From Xenopus tropicalis (Eukaryota > Chordata > Amphibia > Anura > Pipidae), in assembly GCF_000004195.4 (NCBI RefSeq), contig NC_030677.2:65930222-65994221 (forward strand): DNA of 64,000 bases, in the 5' to 3' direction. Under the pieces are notes generated by a model, which was not told where the DNA came from, did no database searches, and saw nothing but the letters and a program-made list of their open reading frames with translations. Every line of letters starts with the position of its first letter. Position 1 is the stretch's first letter. Below are positions 55,041 to 64,000 of this stretch, in pieces. Both the position numbers and the translations under genes were made by a program.

Positions 55041-55690
55041 TCCTCTTAACCAACTTTTCTATTATCTAGAAAGTAGTATTCTGAGACAATTAGCAATTGA
55101 TTTCATTTTTGTTTTTTTGGATGCCTATAGCTTAGGTAGATTTGTGCAAAAGTTTAGTGCTGACTGGAGTTCAGAGGTTTGGGTAAGGGAAAGTCATATA
55201 AGTAATAGCTTACGTATTCCCAGGATAGGCCATACACTGGACATATTAAAATGTATAAAATAAATTAGGTTTGCTTTATTTTTGGCTATTGTAATAATAT
55301 ATGCAACACAATACCCATGGGCCCTATTTTACTTTGATATCCAGGAGGGTATGTCTTTACACAATATCACAGGAAACAAACAGGATTGATAGGTTCATTT
55401 GAAATTGTCCATTCAAAATTTGTAAATACACAAAGTTAAAAGTATTAAAAAGATATTGAAAAAATGTGTTCCCTGACAAATAAATTCTAGATGCAATACT
55501 GCAAAACAATAGGGAGCAGAAAAAGGAGTATGGAAAATGCACAGAAGAAGATGTAATGCATGTAAACTAACTGCATATTAACATCAAAATGCCAAAGGGG
55601 AATGCATAAGGTTTAACTTTAATCACTAAAAATGACAGCAACATGTAGAGGATAATGGAAATTGTAAATGATAATCACTGATAAAAGTAT
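55041..55690. other. Intergenic, unassigned
   Basis: No gene or repeat recognised. Confidence 0.5.
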
Positions 55691-55693
55691 GTA

Positions 55694-55984
55694 GTACAGG
55701 TACAGGATCCATTATCCAGAAACCTGTTAACCAGAATGCTCCAGGTTATGGGAAGGCCATCTCCCATAGACGCCATTTTAATCAAATAATTCAAATTTTT
55801 AAAAATGATTTCTTTTTTTCTCTGTAATAAGACCGTGCATTGGACTTGATTCCAACTAGATATTATTAATCCTTAAAAAGGTAAAACAGTAGACTAAAGG
55901 TATGGCGATCTAAATTATGGAAACACCCCTTATCCGGAAAACACAAAGTCCTGAGCATTCTGGATAATATATCCCATACCTATA
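55694..55984 (+). mobile_element. TTATCCGGA-family MITE (copy 3)
   Basis: GTACAGGTACAGGATCCATT at the left and CTGGATAATATATCCCATACC at the right. GGAAGGCCATCTCCCATAGA and CCCCTTATCCGGAAAAC inside, as in 514-848. Confidence 0.8.
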
Positions 55985-56267
55985 TTAGTAGTGCTGGAAG
56001 AATCTTTATTGGCTGGCAGCTGCAGGATATCCCAGGGACTCAGCTTGCGAACAAAGGTAGAATATATAAATCCTGGGAGGGGGCAGAATAAATTAAATCA
56101 GATGTAAATCAGATGTAAAGTGTAAAGTATTACACATACAGCAATAACAATTTCAGTGATAGGACTGATTTCCTGCAAATGAAAAAACCACTAATGTCTT
56201 ATTGCCCTTAGATGCCAATTTTCAATTAAAGATGTTCAAGGGGGTTACTGTTCATATTCGGTTTAGA

Positions 56268-56273
56268 TTTATT
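56268..56273 (-). terminator. bbs12: Candidate BBS12 poly(A) signal
   Basis: Minus-strand AATAAA about 590 nt after the BBS12 stop; an ATTAAA at 56323-56328 is the alternative. Either would put the hAT relic at 56475-56767 inside the BBS12 3' UTR. Confidence 0.35.
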
Positions 56274-56474
56274 TCATATTAATTATGACTGAAGCAGTAT
56301 AGACACAAAAAAATTAATGGCTTTTAATAACTGCAATAACAAATGAAAAGAGTAAAGCAGTCTCCCTAAAATCAGGGAGAATCAGTTTCTGACTTATGTG
56401 GTGTTTAGAAGCTGCTAAATTGAGCCCCTGATAAGCACTAATGTCTGCTCTTATCAAAAAATTATACTCTAAAA

Positions 56475-56767
56475 CAGGGATCCCCAACCTTTTATACCCG
56501 TGAGCCACATTCAAATGAAAAAAGGGTTGGAGAGCAACACAAGCATGAAAAAGGTTCCTGGGGGTGCCAATAAGAGCTATAATTGACAATTTAATAGGCC
56601 CCATGTGGACTGGCAGCCTACAGAAGGTTCTGTTTGGCATTATATTGGGTTTTTATGCAACCAAAACTTGCCTCCAAGCCAAGAATTCAACAATGGGCAC
56701 CTGCTTTGAGGCCACTGGGAGCAACATCCAAGGGCTTGGGGAGCAACATGTTGCTCACGAGCCACTG
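56475..56767 (+). mobile_element. hAT-type non-autonomous element (GTGAGCCAC family)
   Basis: CAGGGATCCCCAACCTTTTA at the left, CAACATGTTGCTCACGAGCC and CACTG at the right, and a perfect 8-bp duplication CTCTAAAA (56467-56474 and 56768-56775). 293 bp. Fragments of the same family are at 13327 and 34749. Confidence 0.9.
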
Positions 56768-56861
56768 CTCTAAAACATAGAAGGCATCAGGAAATCAAGT
56801 GTTTCTGTGCTTAAAACTAAGGATTCATAAAGTCCAAATGCAAAGTTTCTTGTTCTCAGAG

Positions 56862-58892
56862 CTATAGAAATAGGTATTCTCCATTTGAACTCTCTGACAA
56901 AAGTATCTGGTTATGTACAGCAGAATTGGTAATGACTTCAGCATCTGTCTGAAGCACCATAAGAACTAAATGCAAAGCTCTGCGCCATGCTTCCTGCTTT
57001 GGTATAACATTATCATACACTGGTAAACTTTGAGATGTGACAGGAATGCCGATACCATCAATAAATAATACTTTTTTAGAGTACTCATCACGAATGTAGT
57101 CAGTAGGTGAAGAGTTTTGGATTATATTTTGAAGTTCATTCTCTATAAATGTCACAGAATCCAATTCTGAAAGAAATTTGCCCATGTTGCAAAGAAGAAC
57201 AGAAATATACTTGTACAAGCCCTTGGCAAGGCATCTGATAATTGGTGCTCTGTAATAAGCTGCACTTTCAGTCATCCATGATGAGAGGCAATGGAATTGG
57301 GTACTGTCATTTGCTTTGTAAGACTTTAAGGGATCTTGTACAAGCTTCTGAAGGTGGCTAATACACAAAAGTTCAATGGCTCCGGCTCCATAAAACACCT
57401 TTTCCTCGTGAAGAGCATGATGTAACCTGTATGCACATGTCCAAAATTGATCTTCTATGGCCTGCATTGTAGCTGGTGTTCTGCTGCTGAGTATAGTTGT
57501 TATCAGGTTTAGTTTCTTTGCTTTAATAGAAATAACTATTTTTTGGCCTACTTCTATTATGGAGTTTGCTTTAGTGCACAACGTGACAAAGGCCTCATTC
57601 CCCACAGAGCAGGTGTTCATTTGAGTTAGGTATGTCACAGGTTCTGCGCCAGTGCATTCAGAAAACGCTTGCAGAATATTCTGCTTTACTTGGGTAACAA
57701 TAAGGATATTTCTATGAATGCACTGTTTTAGAAGAACTGGGCAAACATCACCCCTTACTAAAATTAAGTTTATATTAGCTTGAATAATTTTTTCATATGC
57801 CCTACCAATCCAAGAATCCTCTAAATTATGTTTTTCATTGCCAGCATATTCAAACACCATTCTAATGTTGTCTGGATTGTTAAAGCCCAAATGACGATGC
57901 CTTTCAGTTAATTCCCCATCTACAAGAAGGATTCTAAGTGGCTGCCCATTTAGATGTGCAATGGCAACAGCACTCTCTGGTGGGACTAAAGTAGTGTATC
58001 CAGTAGATACAGTTGTGTGCTCTTCGGACAAACCTGGTAAACTGCAAGTCTCAAGTCTAGAGATGTTGAAACTGCTTTTATCTAATAAGTTTTCTTTAAT
58101 CTCTGCACATTGTAGAATAACTGCTTTTTTCACAAGGTCCATAACTGGCTGGTAACCATGAGCCAAGCCTTTAGCCAAACCATCCAGGGTTTCATTATTT
58201 AATGTAGATGTTTGAGGCTTTTCAGACACATCCCGGAAAGAACTTAACTCTTCAGCTAAGTGCCTGCTGTGAAACAGCCTTTTCCTCTGATAAGTTTGAG
58301 TTTTAGGAACATTTGTGCCAGTATATTGCAGGGACATTTCTTTACGGAACGCTGCAGGACACTCAAAAGTTGTCCTTACATTAGAAACATGAGGTAATGA
58401 AATGTTTTTTTGTTCTGAAGAACATTTGACTTGATCCCCTGAGGCTGAAAAACGCATACAGTCAATGCTATGCGCCTTCATATTTGTGCAGTCACTAGTT
58501 GCCTGGGACCTTAGAAATACCTGTAAGCATTCAACGTGCCCAATGCATGAATTTAATGCTTCCAACATAACAGAAACGATTAATGAAACAGGGATCCCTA
58601 GGTGTAAACATTCCTGTACAGCACTGCTCCATGCACCAACCATGAAGAACAAAGTCGTTGTTCCAGTTTTATAGCTTTTTTGATGTGCCTGAATCGTTTC
58701 ATTAAAAAGTTGTCCAACAGCGCTAGTAAGATCCAGATTTTCCAGAAGTCGAAATGCAGAACAAGTCAATATACTTTCATGAGTAGTTTGGTCAAACACA
58801 AACTTGTATGATTTCATGGGTCCCAAAAAAGAATTTACGGATTTTGCCATGCTTAACAATTGCTGAAGTCCCTTGTGGCCCCTTATAGCCAT
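56862..58892 (-). CDS. bbs12: BBS12, chaperonin-like ciliopathy protein
   Basis: BBS12 is a divergent group II chaperonin relative. With BBS6 and BBS10 and CCT subunits it assembles the BBSome, the coat that carries membrane proteins to cilia. The complete frame lies in one exon, as expected for BBS12, and predicts 676 aa (human about 710). The splice acceptor CAG at 58923-58925 opens the exon with GTG ATA; the first in-frame ATG (58892) is ten codons later and is the start I chose. It gives GHKGLQQLLSMAKS then SFLGPMKS, the usual N-terminus. ENLDLTSAVGQLFNETIQAH and KTGTTTLFFMVGAW (about residues 75-88) replace the ATP-binding GDGTT of true chaperonins. GAGAIE (about 502-507) is the counterpart of the GGGATE motif. 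The middle (about 115-290) is variable. No break seen. It is head to head with the centrin gene. Confidence 0.95.
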   Translation of the reverse strand: MAIRGHKGLQQLLSMAKSVNSFLGPMKSYKFVFDQTTHESILTCSAFRLLENLDLTSAVGQLFNETIQAHQKSYKTGTTTLFFMVGAWSSAVQECLHLGIPVSLIVSVMLEALNSCIGHVECLQVFLRSQATSDCTNMKAHSIDCMRFSASGDQVKCSSEQKNISLPHVSNVRTTFECPAAFRKEMSLQYTGTNVPKTQTYQRKRLFHSRHLAEELSSFRDVSEKPQTSTLNNETLDGLAKGLAHGYQPVMDLVKKAVILQCAEIKENLLDKSSFNISRLETCSLPGLSEEHTTVSTGYTTLVPPESAVAIAHLNGQPLRILLVDGELTERHRHLGFNNPDNIRMVFEYAGNEKHNLEDSWIGRAYEKIIQANINLILVRGDVCPVLLKQCIHRNILIVTQVKQNILQAFSECTGAEPVTYLTQMNTCSVGNEAFVTLCTKANSIIEVGQKIVISIKAKKLNLITTILSSRTPATMQAIEDQFWTCAYRLHHALHEEKVFYGAGAIELLCISHLQKLVQDPLKSYKANDSTQFHCLSSWMTESAAYYRAPIIRCLAKGLYKYISVLLCNMGKFLSELDSVTFIENELQNIIQNSSPTDYIRDEYSKKVLFIDGIGIPVTSQSLPVYDNVIPKQEAWRRALHLVLMVLQTDAEVITNSAVHNQILLSESSNGEYLFL

Positions 58893-59690
58893 ATCAGTCA
58901 ATGGGCGATTTGTCAATATCACCTGTATAAAAAAAAATTATTAAACAGAGTAATTTCATTGCCTAAAAGAAGATGCTTATTTATAAATATAGTGCAAAGA
59001 TGTCTGCAAATCACTGTTCTTTGTATCCAAAATTCAGCATTTTCCCCTCACAATATCATGTAGATGCCAATGTGCTGCCACTTTGATAAAAACACACCAC
59101 AAATTGCATTTGCAGCTTGCTTAGATCAATGGGGGCACAGAACTTTTATTTCCAGCAATCATTGGTGGCACAAGAATACAGAAGCATGTAGTTAAAATAT
59201 ATTTGTGAATAACATTTGGATGAATGCAGATTTAAGTAAATTGTTGATACAAAGGGTTATATTAAACAGTGATACCTAAAATATGGTTTTCTCATCAGCA
59301 GGAGCATAAACAGTGGTCTGAAATAGACAAATGGATTACGCAAACTTGTACTCCCCCCTTCTAATGAATGGGTATTTACTACAGGATTAGAATTTAATAC
59401 CTAGCAGCAGGTCATGCAGGATAATCACTGTTTTGTATTATTTGAAAGGGAATCAAAGCAAACAAATTGATTCTAAGCCTGCACATATATTACTCATTGT
59501 GTAAACATGGTTTGTCCTGCCATTATCTAATACATAAGGAAACACAGCTAGTTAGAAATGAGCCCTGGCCCTTGGAATTATGGGGCAACACAGCAAATTC
59601 ATTTGCTGCGACTAATTTCTACAGACTTCCTATCTCCTTCACTAACCTCTCTGCTTCACAGTGACATTCCCCGATCTTGTAGGCTAGCAC
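58893..59690 (-). other. bbs12: BBS12 intron 1
   Basis: The exon with the reading frame begins at 58922 after a T-rich tract and ATACAG. The non-coding first exon must lie upstream toward 59700. A possible donor is the minus-strand TTTAG|GTATTTG near 59738, unproven. No other gene in the interval. Confidence 0.5.
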
Positions 59691-60098
59691 AGGCCGCCAT
59701 AGCTCCCCGCCAGACCCCCGGACATTAACAAAAACACAAATACCTAAACATTAATCTTCCATGCGCCTGCGGACCAAGACGCTGCGGAGGAAAGTGGGCG
59801 TGGATTCTCAAAGGCATTGCTGTTGCTATGGAGACGCGGCGCAGGTTATACTTTCAGTTCGTGTGGCGGGACGTCTGAGCGCCTTATGTGGCGGGCTATG
59901 GGCGGTTCTGTGGATGTGGGTGGGGCTAATGAGGAACTGAGAATCCAGGGATTGGATTAGATCGTAACTAGGAACTGGTGGGTGGGGCTGGTAGCTGGGG
60001 GTGACTGCCTGTTGGTGGTGTGGTTACTGTGACTGGGAAACACAAGTGACAAGAAAAGGAGTCGGGAAGGTGCTGTATTTGGGCTACTCCGATCAAAA
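59691..60098. promoter_or_regulatory. Bidirectional BBS12 / centrin promoter
   Basis: About 400 bp, clearly more G+C and CpG rich than its surroundings, between two divergent genes. It holds an X-box (59822-59835), GGGCGTGG and GGGCGG boxes (about 59796 and 59900), TGGCGGGA (about 59864, E2F-like) and a reverse CCAAT (ATTGG, 59951-59955). No TATA box in either direction. Composition and position indicate a shared housekeeping/ciliary promoter; start sites are not mapped. Confidence 0.75.
59822..59835 (+). promoter_or_regulatory. X-box (RFX binding site)
   Basis: GTTGCTATGGAGAC fits the X-box consensus RYYNYY-WW-RRNRAC at every position. RFX factors use this site to switch on cilia and centriole genes. 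It lies between BBS12 and the centrin gene, both of that class. Confidence 0.8.
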
Positions 60099-60101
60099 AT
60101 G
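60099..60101 (+). CDS. cetn4: Centrin exon 1 (start codon only)
   Basis: CAAAAATG is followed directly by GTACGT, a good donor. The next exon continues GCC TCT GTT, so the protein begins MASVLRKPG. No closer in-frame ATG exists at the start of exon 2. Confidence 0.75.
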
Positions 60102-61082
60102 GTACGTTCTGCTGCGGCTGCTGATATATTTCTCATTGTAGCTTTCAATTGATTTTATGTGCAGTCACAGTAAAGACTAGTGATTTACGTTCTACCGCCT
60201 ACTTGCCCATTGGTGTAGTTTAGGACAACTGGAGACATCAAAGCTTTATTTTGTCTTGTTCTGTGCGCTTGATGGGGAAAAAGACGCTATGCGCTATTTT
60301 GCAGCATACTGCGCTAATATTGCATTAGGATAAAGTAATGTTGCACCTGCCTGCAGCTAATTCCAGTTCAGTTGTATGGAGTGAATGTGACGCAGTAGAT
60401 AGTATCAGTCAGAACCTACAATTTATGTTTTGTGCCTTCCAGCCATCATTTCAGTACTGTGCCGACTGACTACTCCGAGGTGCACACTGATTGGTCCAAT
60501 TACTTGTATGTTTATTCTGGGCTTTGGCCCTATCTCTTTAGGGGTTGCACAGTGACCCCATACATTTGGAGAGTACCTACCATGCTGCTTGTAGTTCTAG
60601 CCTAATAAATGTGTATTAGAAAATGCTTTCTCCAACAGTCTTCTAATTTAGTTGGAATTGGCATTTTGAAAGGTTTAAATGCAAGATGTGTCTTACTTTC
60701 TAGATCTAGATCATTATGAGGAGATGCAGCCCCCAGTCAATGCTTTACAGGGCGCTGTCAGTCTTGGAGACTAATATTTAACTGAGCCATGCATCAGAAC
60801 TCAACACATTACATAGAGAGCGTTGACACTTCCCTCTGGCATTATGTTTATAGCTTTTAGATAAATATTCCCTGGTGTTGACAGTATTTGTAATTTAATG
60901 ATAGATTTGATCACTCAGGTTTCTGAAAAGTGAAATAAAGCATAAAAAGCAACATATTTCACATGTTTACGTGTAATAAATGGATCATACAGGGGCTTCA
61001 TAAATAAGTTAGAGTATATTGTGTTTAATGTAGCTCTTTTGGGCAGGGCTCTCTTCACCTCTTTTATAGCTTATTGATTGCT

Positions 61083-61254
61083 TTAAACTGGCCATACTCG
61101 GGCAGATCTGCTCGCTTGGCGATGTCGCCAAGCGAGCGGATCTTCACCCGATATCCCCACCTACGGGTGGCGATATCGGGGAGGCATGTAGGTGAACTCG
61201 ATCGTTTGGCCCTGATATCGGCAGCTTCTATCGGCCCGTGTATGGGGACCTTTA
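61083..61254. mobile_element. TTAA MITE, 'GGCCATACACG' family
   Basis: TTAAACTGGCCATACTCGGG at the left; CGTGTATGGGGACC and a mutated TTTA at the right. CTCGCTTGGCGA and TCGCCAAGCGAG are perfect inverted copies inside. 172 bp. Confidence 0.8.
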
Positions 61255-61352
61255 TATGTTACTCTGTATGTCCAATGTATGAAACCCACTTATTGGACAG
61301 CACTGCGGAATATGTTGGCGCTTTATAAATAAACGTTAAAATAATAATAAAG
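61255..61352 (+). repeat. Frog dispersed repeat with (AAT)n tail
   Basis: Reverse of the 13870 copy: GTCCAATGTATGAAACCCAC, AGCACTGCGGAATATGTTGG, GCGCTTTATAAATAAACG and ATAATAATAA. Confidence 0.7.
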
Positions 61353-61484
61353 TGGGGTGACCAGATCATTTGACAATTCGGGGAATTTCTAATAAATACA
61401 TGTTGTAGGACAGCACTGCTTGCATTTAAAATAATCTGCGGTCAGTTCAGCCTTGTTAATTGTTAAATGGACCTGGTCACCCTA
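61353..61484. mobile_element. Small MITE with GGTGACCAGATC ends
   Basis: GGGGTGACCAGATCATTTG on the left pairs with AAATGGACCTGGTCACCC on the right. 132 bp. Confidence 0.6.
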
Positions 61485-61485
61485 G

Positions 61486-61556
61486 TTTTGTGTATTTAGG
61501 GACATTCTAGATTTTTGTATTTAGGGACATTCTAAATTTGTGTATTTAGGGACATA
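61486..61556 (+). repeat. Three-copy tandem repeat, about 25 bp
   Basis: TTGTGTATTTAGGGACATTCT recurs three times with small changes, directly after the MITE. Confidence 0.85.
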
Positions 61557-61679
61557 AGAATTCAGTTCTATTATGGTCTTAGTATAAAGTTTTACAGAAG
61601 CAAGCAAGCATTCGTATTTATTTAGTGAAATATGCATACTAATCCAACTAATCCTGTTCCCTTCCACGCCTTTCTTTAG

Positions 61680-63103
<1,424 letters not shown>

Positions 63104-63232
63104 GTAGCTATGCGGGCTTTGGGATTTGAGCCCAAAAAAGAGGAAATGAAAAAAATTATATCCGACACCGATAAAGATGGTTCTGGAATTATTGATTTTG
63201 AGGACTTTTTATCTCTCATGACTCAAAAAATG
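63104..63232 (+). CDS. cetn4: Centrin exon 3 (EF-hand 2)
   Basis: Acceptor TTTGACAG, donor GTAAGG. Encodes [18 protein letters not shown], the loop [12 protein letters not shown] and FLSLMTQKM. The loop has D at 1, 3, 9 and 12. Confidence 0.95.
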
Positions 63233-63323
63233 GTAAGGATTATTGTTTTTGTAGTTTGCATACAATTTTTCTGCCAATTGTTAAATAATATCAGCATTAA
63301 CTACTGCTTCTTCTATGTACCAG

Positions 63324-63461
63324 AGTGAAAAAGACTCAAAAGAGGAAATTATGAAGGCTTTTCGTCTATTTGATGATGACAATACTGGCAAAATCTCTTT
63401 CAAAAACTTGAAAAGGGTAGCTAAGGAACTGGGAGAAAACCTTACAGATGAAGAGCTACAG
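63324..63461 (+). CDS. cetn4: Centrin exon 4 (EF-hand 3)
   Basis: Acceptor TATGTACCAG, donor GTAAAA. Encodes [16 protein letters not shown], the loop [12 protein letters not shown] and [18 protein letters not shown]. Position 12 of the loop is N instead of E, as in other vertebrate centrins, so calcium binding here is probably weak. Confidence 0.96.
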
Positions 63462-63830
63462 GTAAAATCTCTATAAACTACTAAGGGCTCTTATATGTGG
63501 GCTTTTTTGTGTGTTTAAAAATGCACACTGAGCATGTTAAAATGCATATTTTGCACTTCTATGCATTTTTCTATGCATCTAAATTTATATTTGTGAGTTG
63601 AACAAGCATCTCTTTTTCATTGTATTATGAATGTTTGGTAAATGCATAAAAAAACAAACACAGCTGGCCTAAATTTAGATGCTAGTGTGTTCGACCAAAC
63701 AGAATTAAATGGAATCAGTTAGCTGGAGCGTTTAGGTGTGCTCAAATCTGCATGTACAAATGAATCATTTATCCTAGGATATCTATTTCTCTTTAGAATG
63801 CCATGCTTTTAAACATTTTTGTTTTTGTAG
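63462..63830 (+). other. cetn4: Centrin intron 4
   Basis: 369 bp, no feature besides a good acceptor (GTTTTTGTAG). Confidence 0.7.
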
Positions 63831-63920
63831 GAAATGATTGATGAAGCCGATCGTGACGGAGATGGTGAAATTAATGAACAAGAGTTTCTTAGAATTATGA
63901 GAAAGACAAGCCTTTGCTAA
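63831..63920 (+). CDS. cetn4: Centrin last exon (EF-hand 4); CETN4-like
   Basis: Centrins are calmodulin-like calcium proteins of centrioles and basal bodies. This exon encodes EMIDEADRDGDGEINEQEF with loop DRDGDGEINEQE (a full calcium site), then LRIMRKTSLC and TAA. The predicted protein is 171 aa in five exons (1 + 52 + 43 + 46 + 29 residues), the normal centrin length, with no break. The C-terminus SLC differs from the SLY of CETN1/2. The CETN4 name rests on its place head to head with BBS12, where CETN4 lies in mammals; by sequence alone it could be called CETN1/2/4-type. The X-box promoter it shares with BBS12 fits expression in ciliated cells. The poly(A) site is not seen before the window ends. 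Confidence 0.85.
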   Translation, partial: EMIDEADRDGDGEINEQEFLRIMRKTSLC

Positions 63921-64000
63921 ATAACAACAGGAACATATTGCCGACATTTTTTGTTTAACTTTTGTTTTTTTACCTCACTTTAATTCTACATGAACAATAT

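Larger units (their letters stand above)
60102..61679 (+). other. cetn4: Centrin intron 1
   Basis: The 5' part (60102-61082) shows no gene or clear repeat. The 3' part holds the repeats listed at 61083-61556. Confidence 0.6.

Noticed and set aside
58893..58922. Ten-codon N-terminal extension of BBS12 beginning GTG
   Set aside because: The codon is GTG directly after the splice acceptor CAG; the first ATG in frame is at 58892 and gives the expected N-terminus.
63233..63328. C-terminal hydrophobic tail following centrin exon 3
   Set aside because: Read-through into intron 3; donor GTAAGG and the next exon restore the centrin sequence.

Overview
This window is vertebrate nuclear DNA, almost certainly from a clawed frog (Xenopus, most likely X. 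tropicalis). The basis is the short coding exons with GT-AG introns, an FGF2 protein of frog type, and a dense load of frog-type DNA transposons (T2-like TTAA MITEs, PIF/Harbinger-like MITEs, hAT relics, a Tc1 element and CR1 LINE fragments). I see no bacterial operon, CRISPR array, rRNA or tRNA, and no endogenous virus.

Four protein genes are visible, in the order NUDT6 (+), FGF2 (-), BBS12 (-), centrin/CETN4-like (+). This matches the conserved vertebrate neighbourhood of FGF2. Only the last three coding exons of NUDT6 are inside the window (880-935, 3186-3240, 4279-4676). FGF2 is complete in three exons (29472-29646, 19950-20053, 4984-5169; 154 aa predicted). NUDT6 and FGF2 converge tail to tail with stop codons 307 bp apart. 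The first canonical NUDT6 poly(A) signal (5260-5265) lies beyond FGF2 exon 3, so the NUDT6 mRNA should be antisense to the FGF2 C-terminal coding exon. This is the classical Xenopus FGF2 natural-antisense arrangement. BBS12 has its whole reading frame in one exon (56862-58892). It is head to head with a five-exon centrin (60099-63920) across a short promoter with a perfect X-box (RFX site) at 59822-59835. Both products belong to the cilium/centriole system.

The rest is intron or intergenic DNA. FGF2 intron 2 (5170-19949) holds nested T2-like MITEs, a CR1 LINE broken by a T2-like MITE, and an almost intact Tc1 transposon (8765-10379, one frameshift). It also holds a 249-bp fold-back. FGF2 intron 1 (20054-29471) holds two SPIN-type hAT relics. 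From 30 to 56.8 kb the DNA is a transposon graveyard. At 33107-34745 three PIF/Harbinger-like MITEs are joined end to end through shared TTA target sites. One contains a hAT element with its own CCAAT/CRE/TATA promoter and a minisatellite, and another is a near-perfect 336-bp palindrome. Two copies of a second hAT family (36001-36926, 49991-51206) carry a 34-bp minisatellite in inverted arrays. A 3.1-kb TTAA element (38468-41613) carries six units of about 380 bp, and a 79-bp minisatellite lies at about 53312-53965.

No entirely new gene system is evident. The points most worth pursuing are the sense/antisense pair, the ciliary bidirectional promoter, and the recurrent pattern of tandem arrays riding inside non-autonomous transposons. 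Family names for repeats come from terminal motifs and target-site duplications read by eye, not from a database search.
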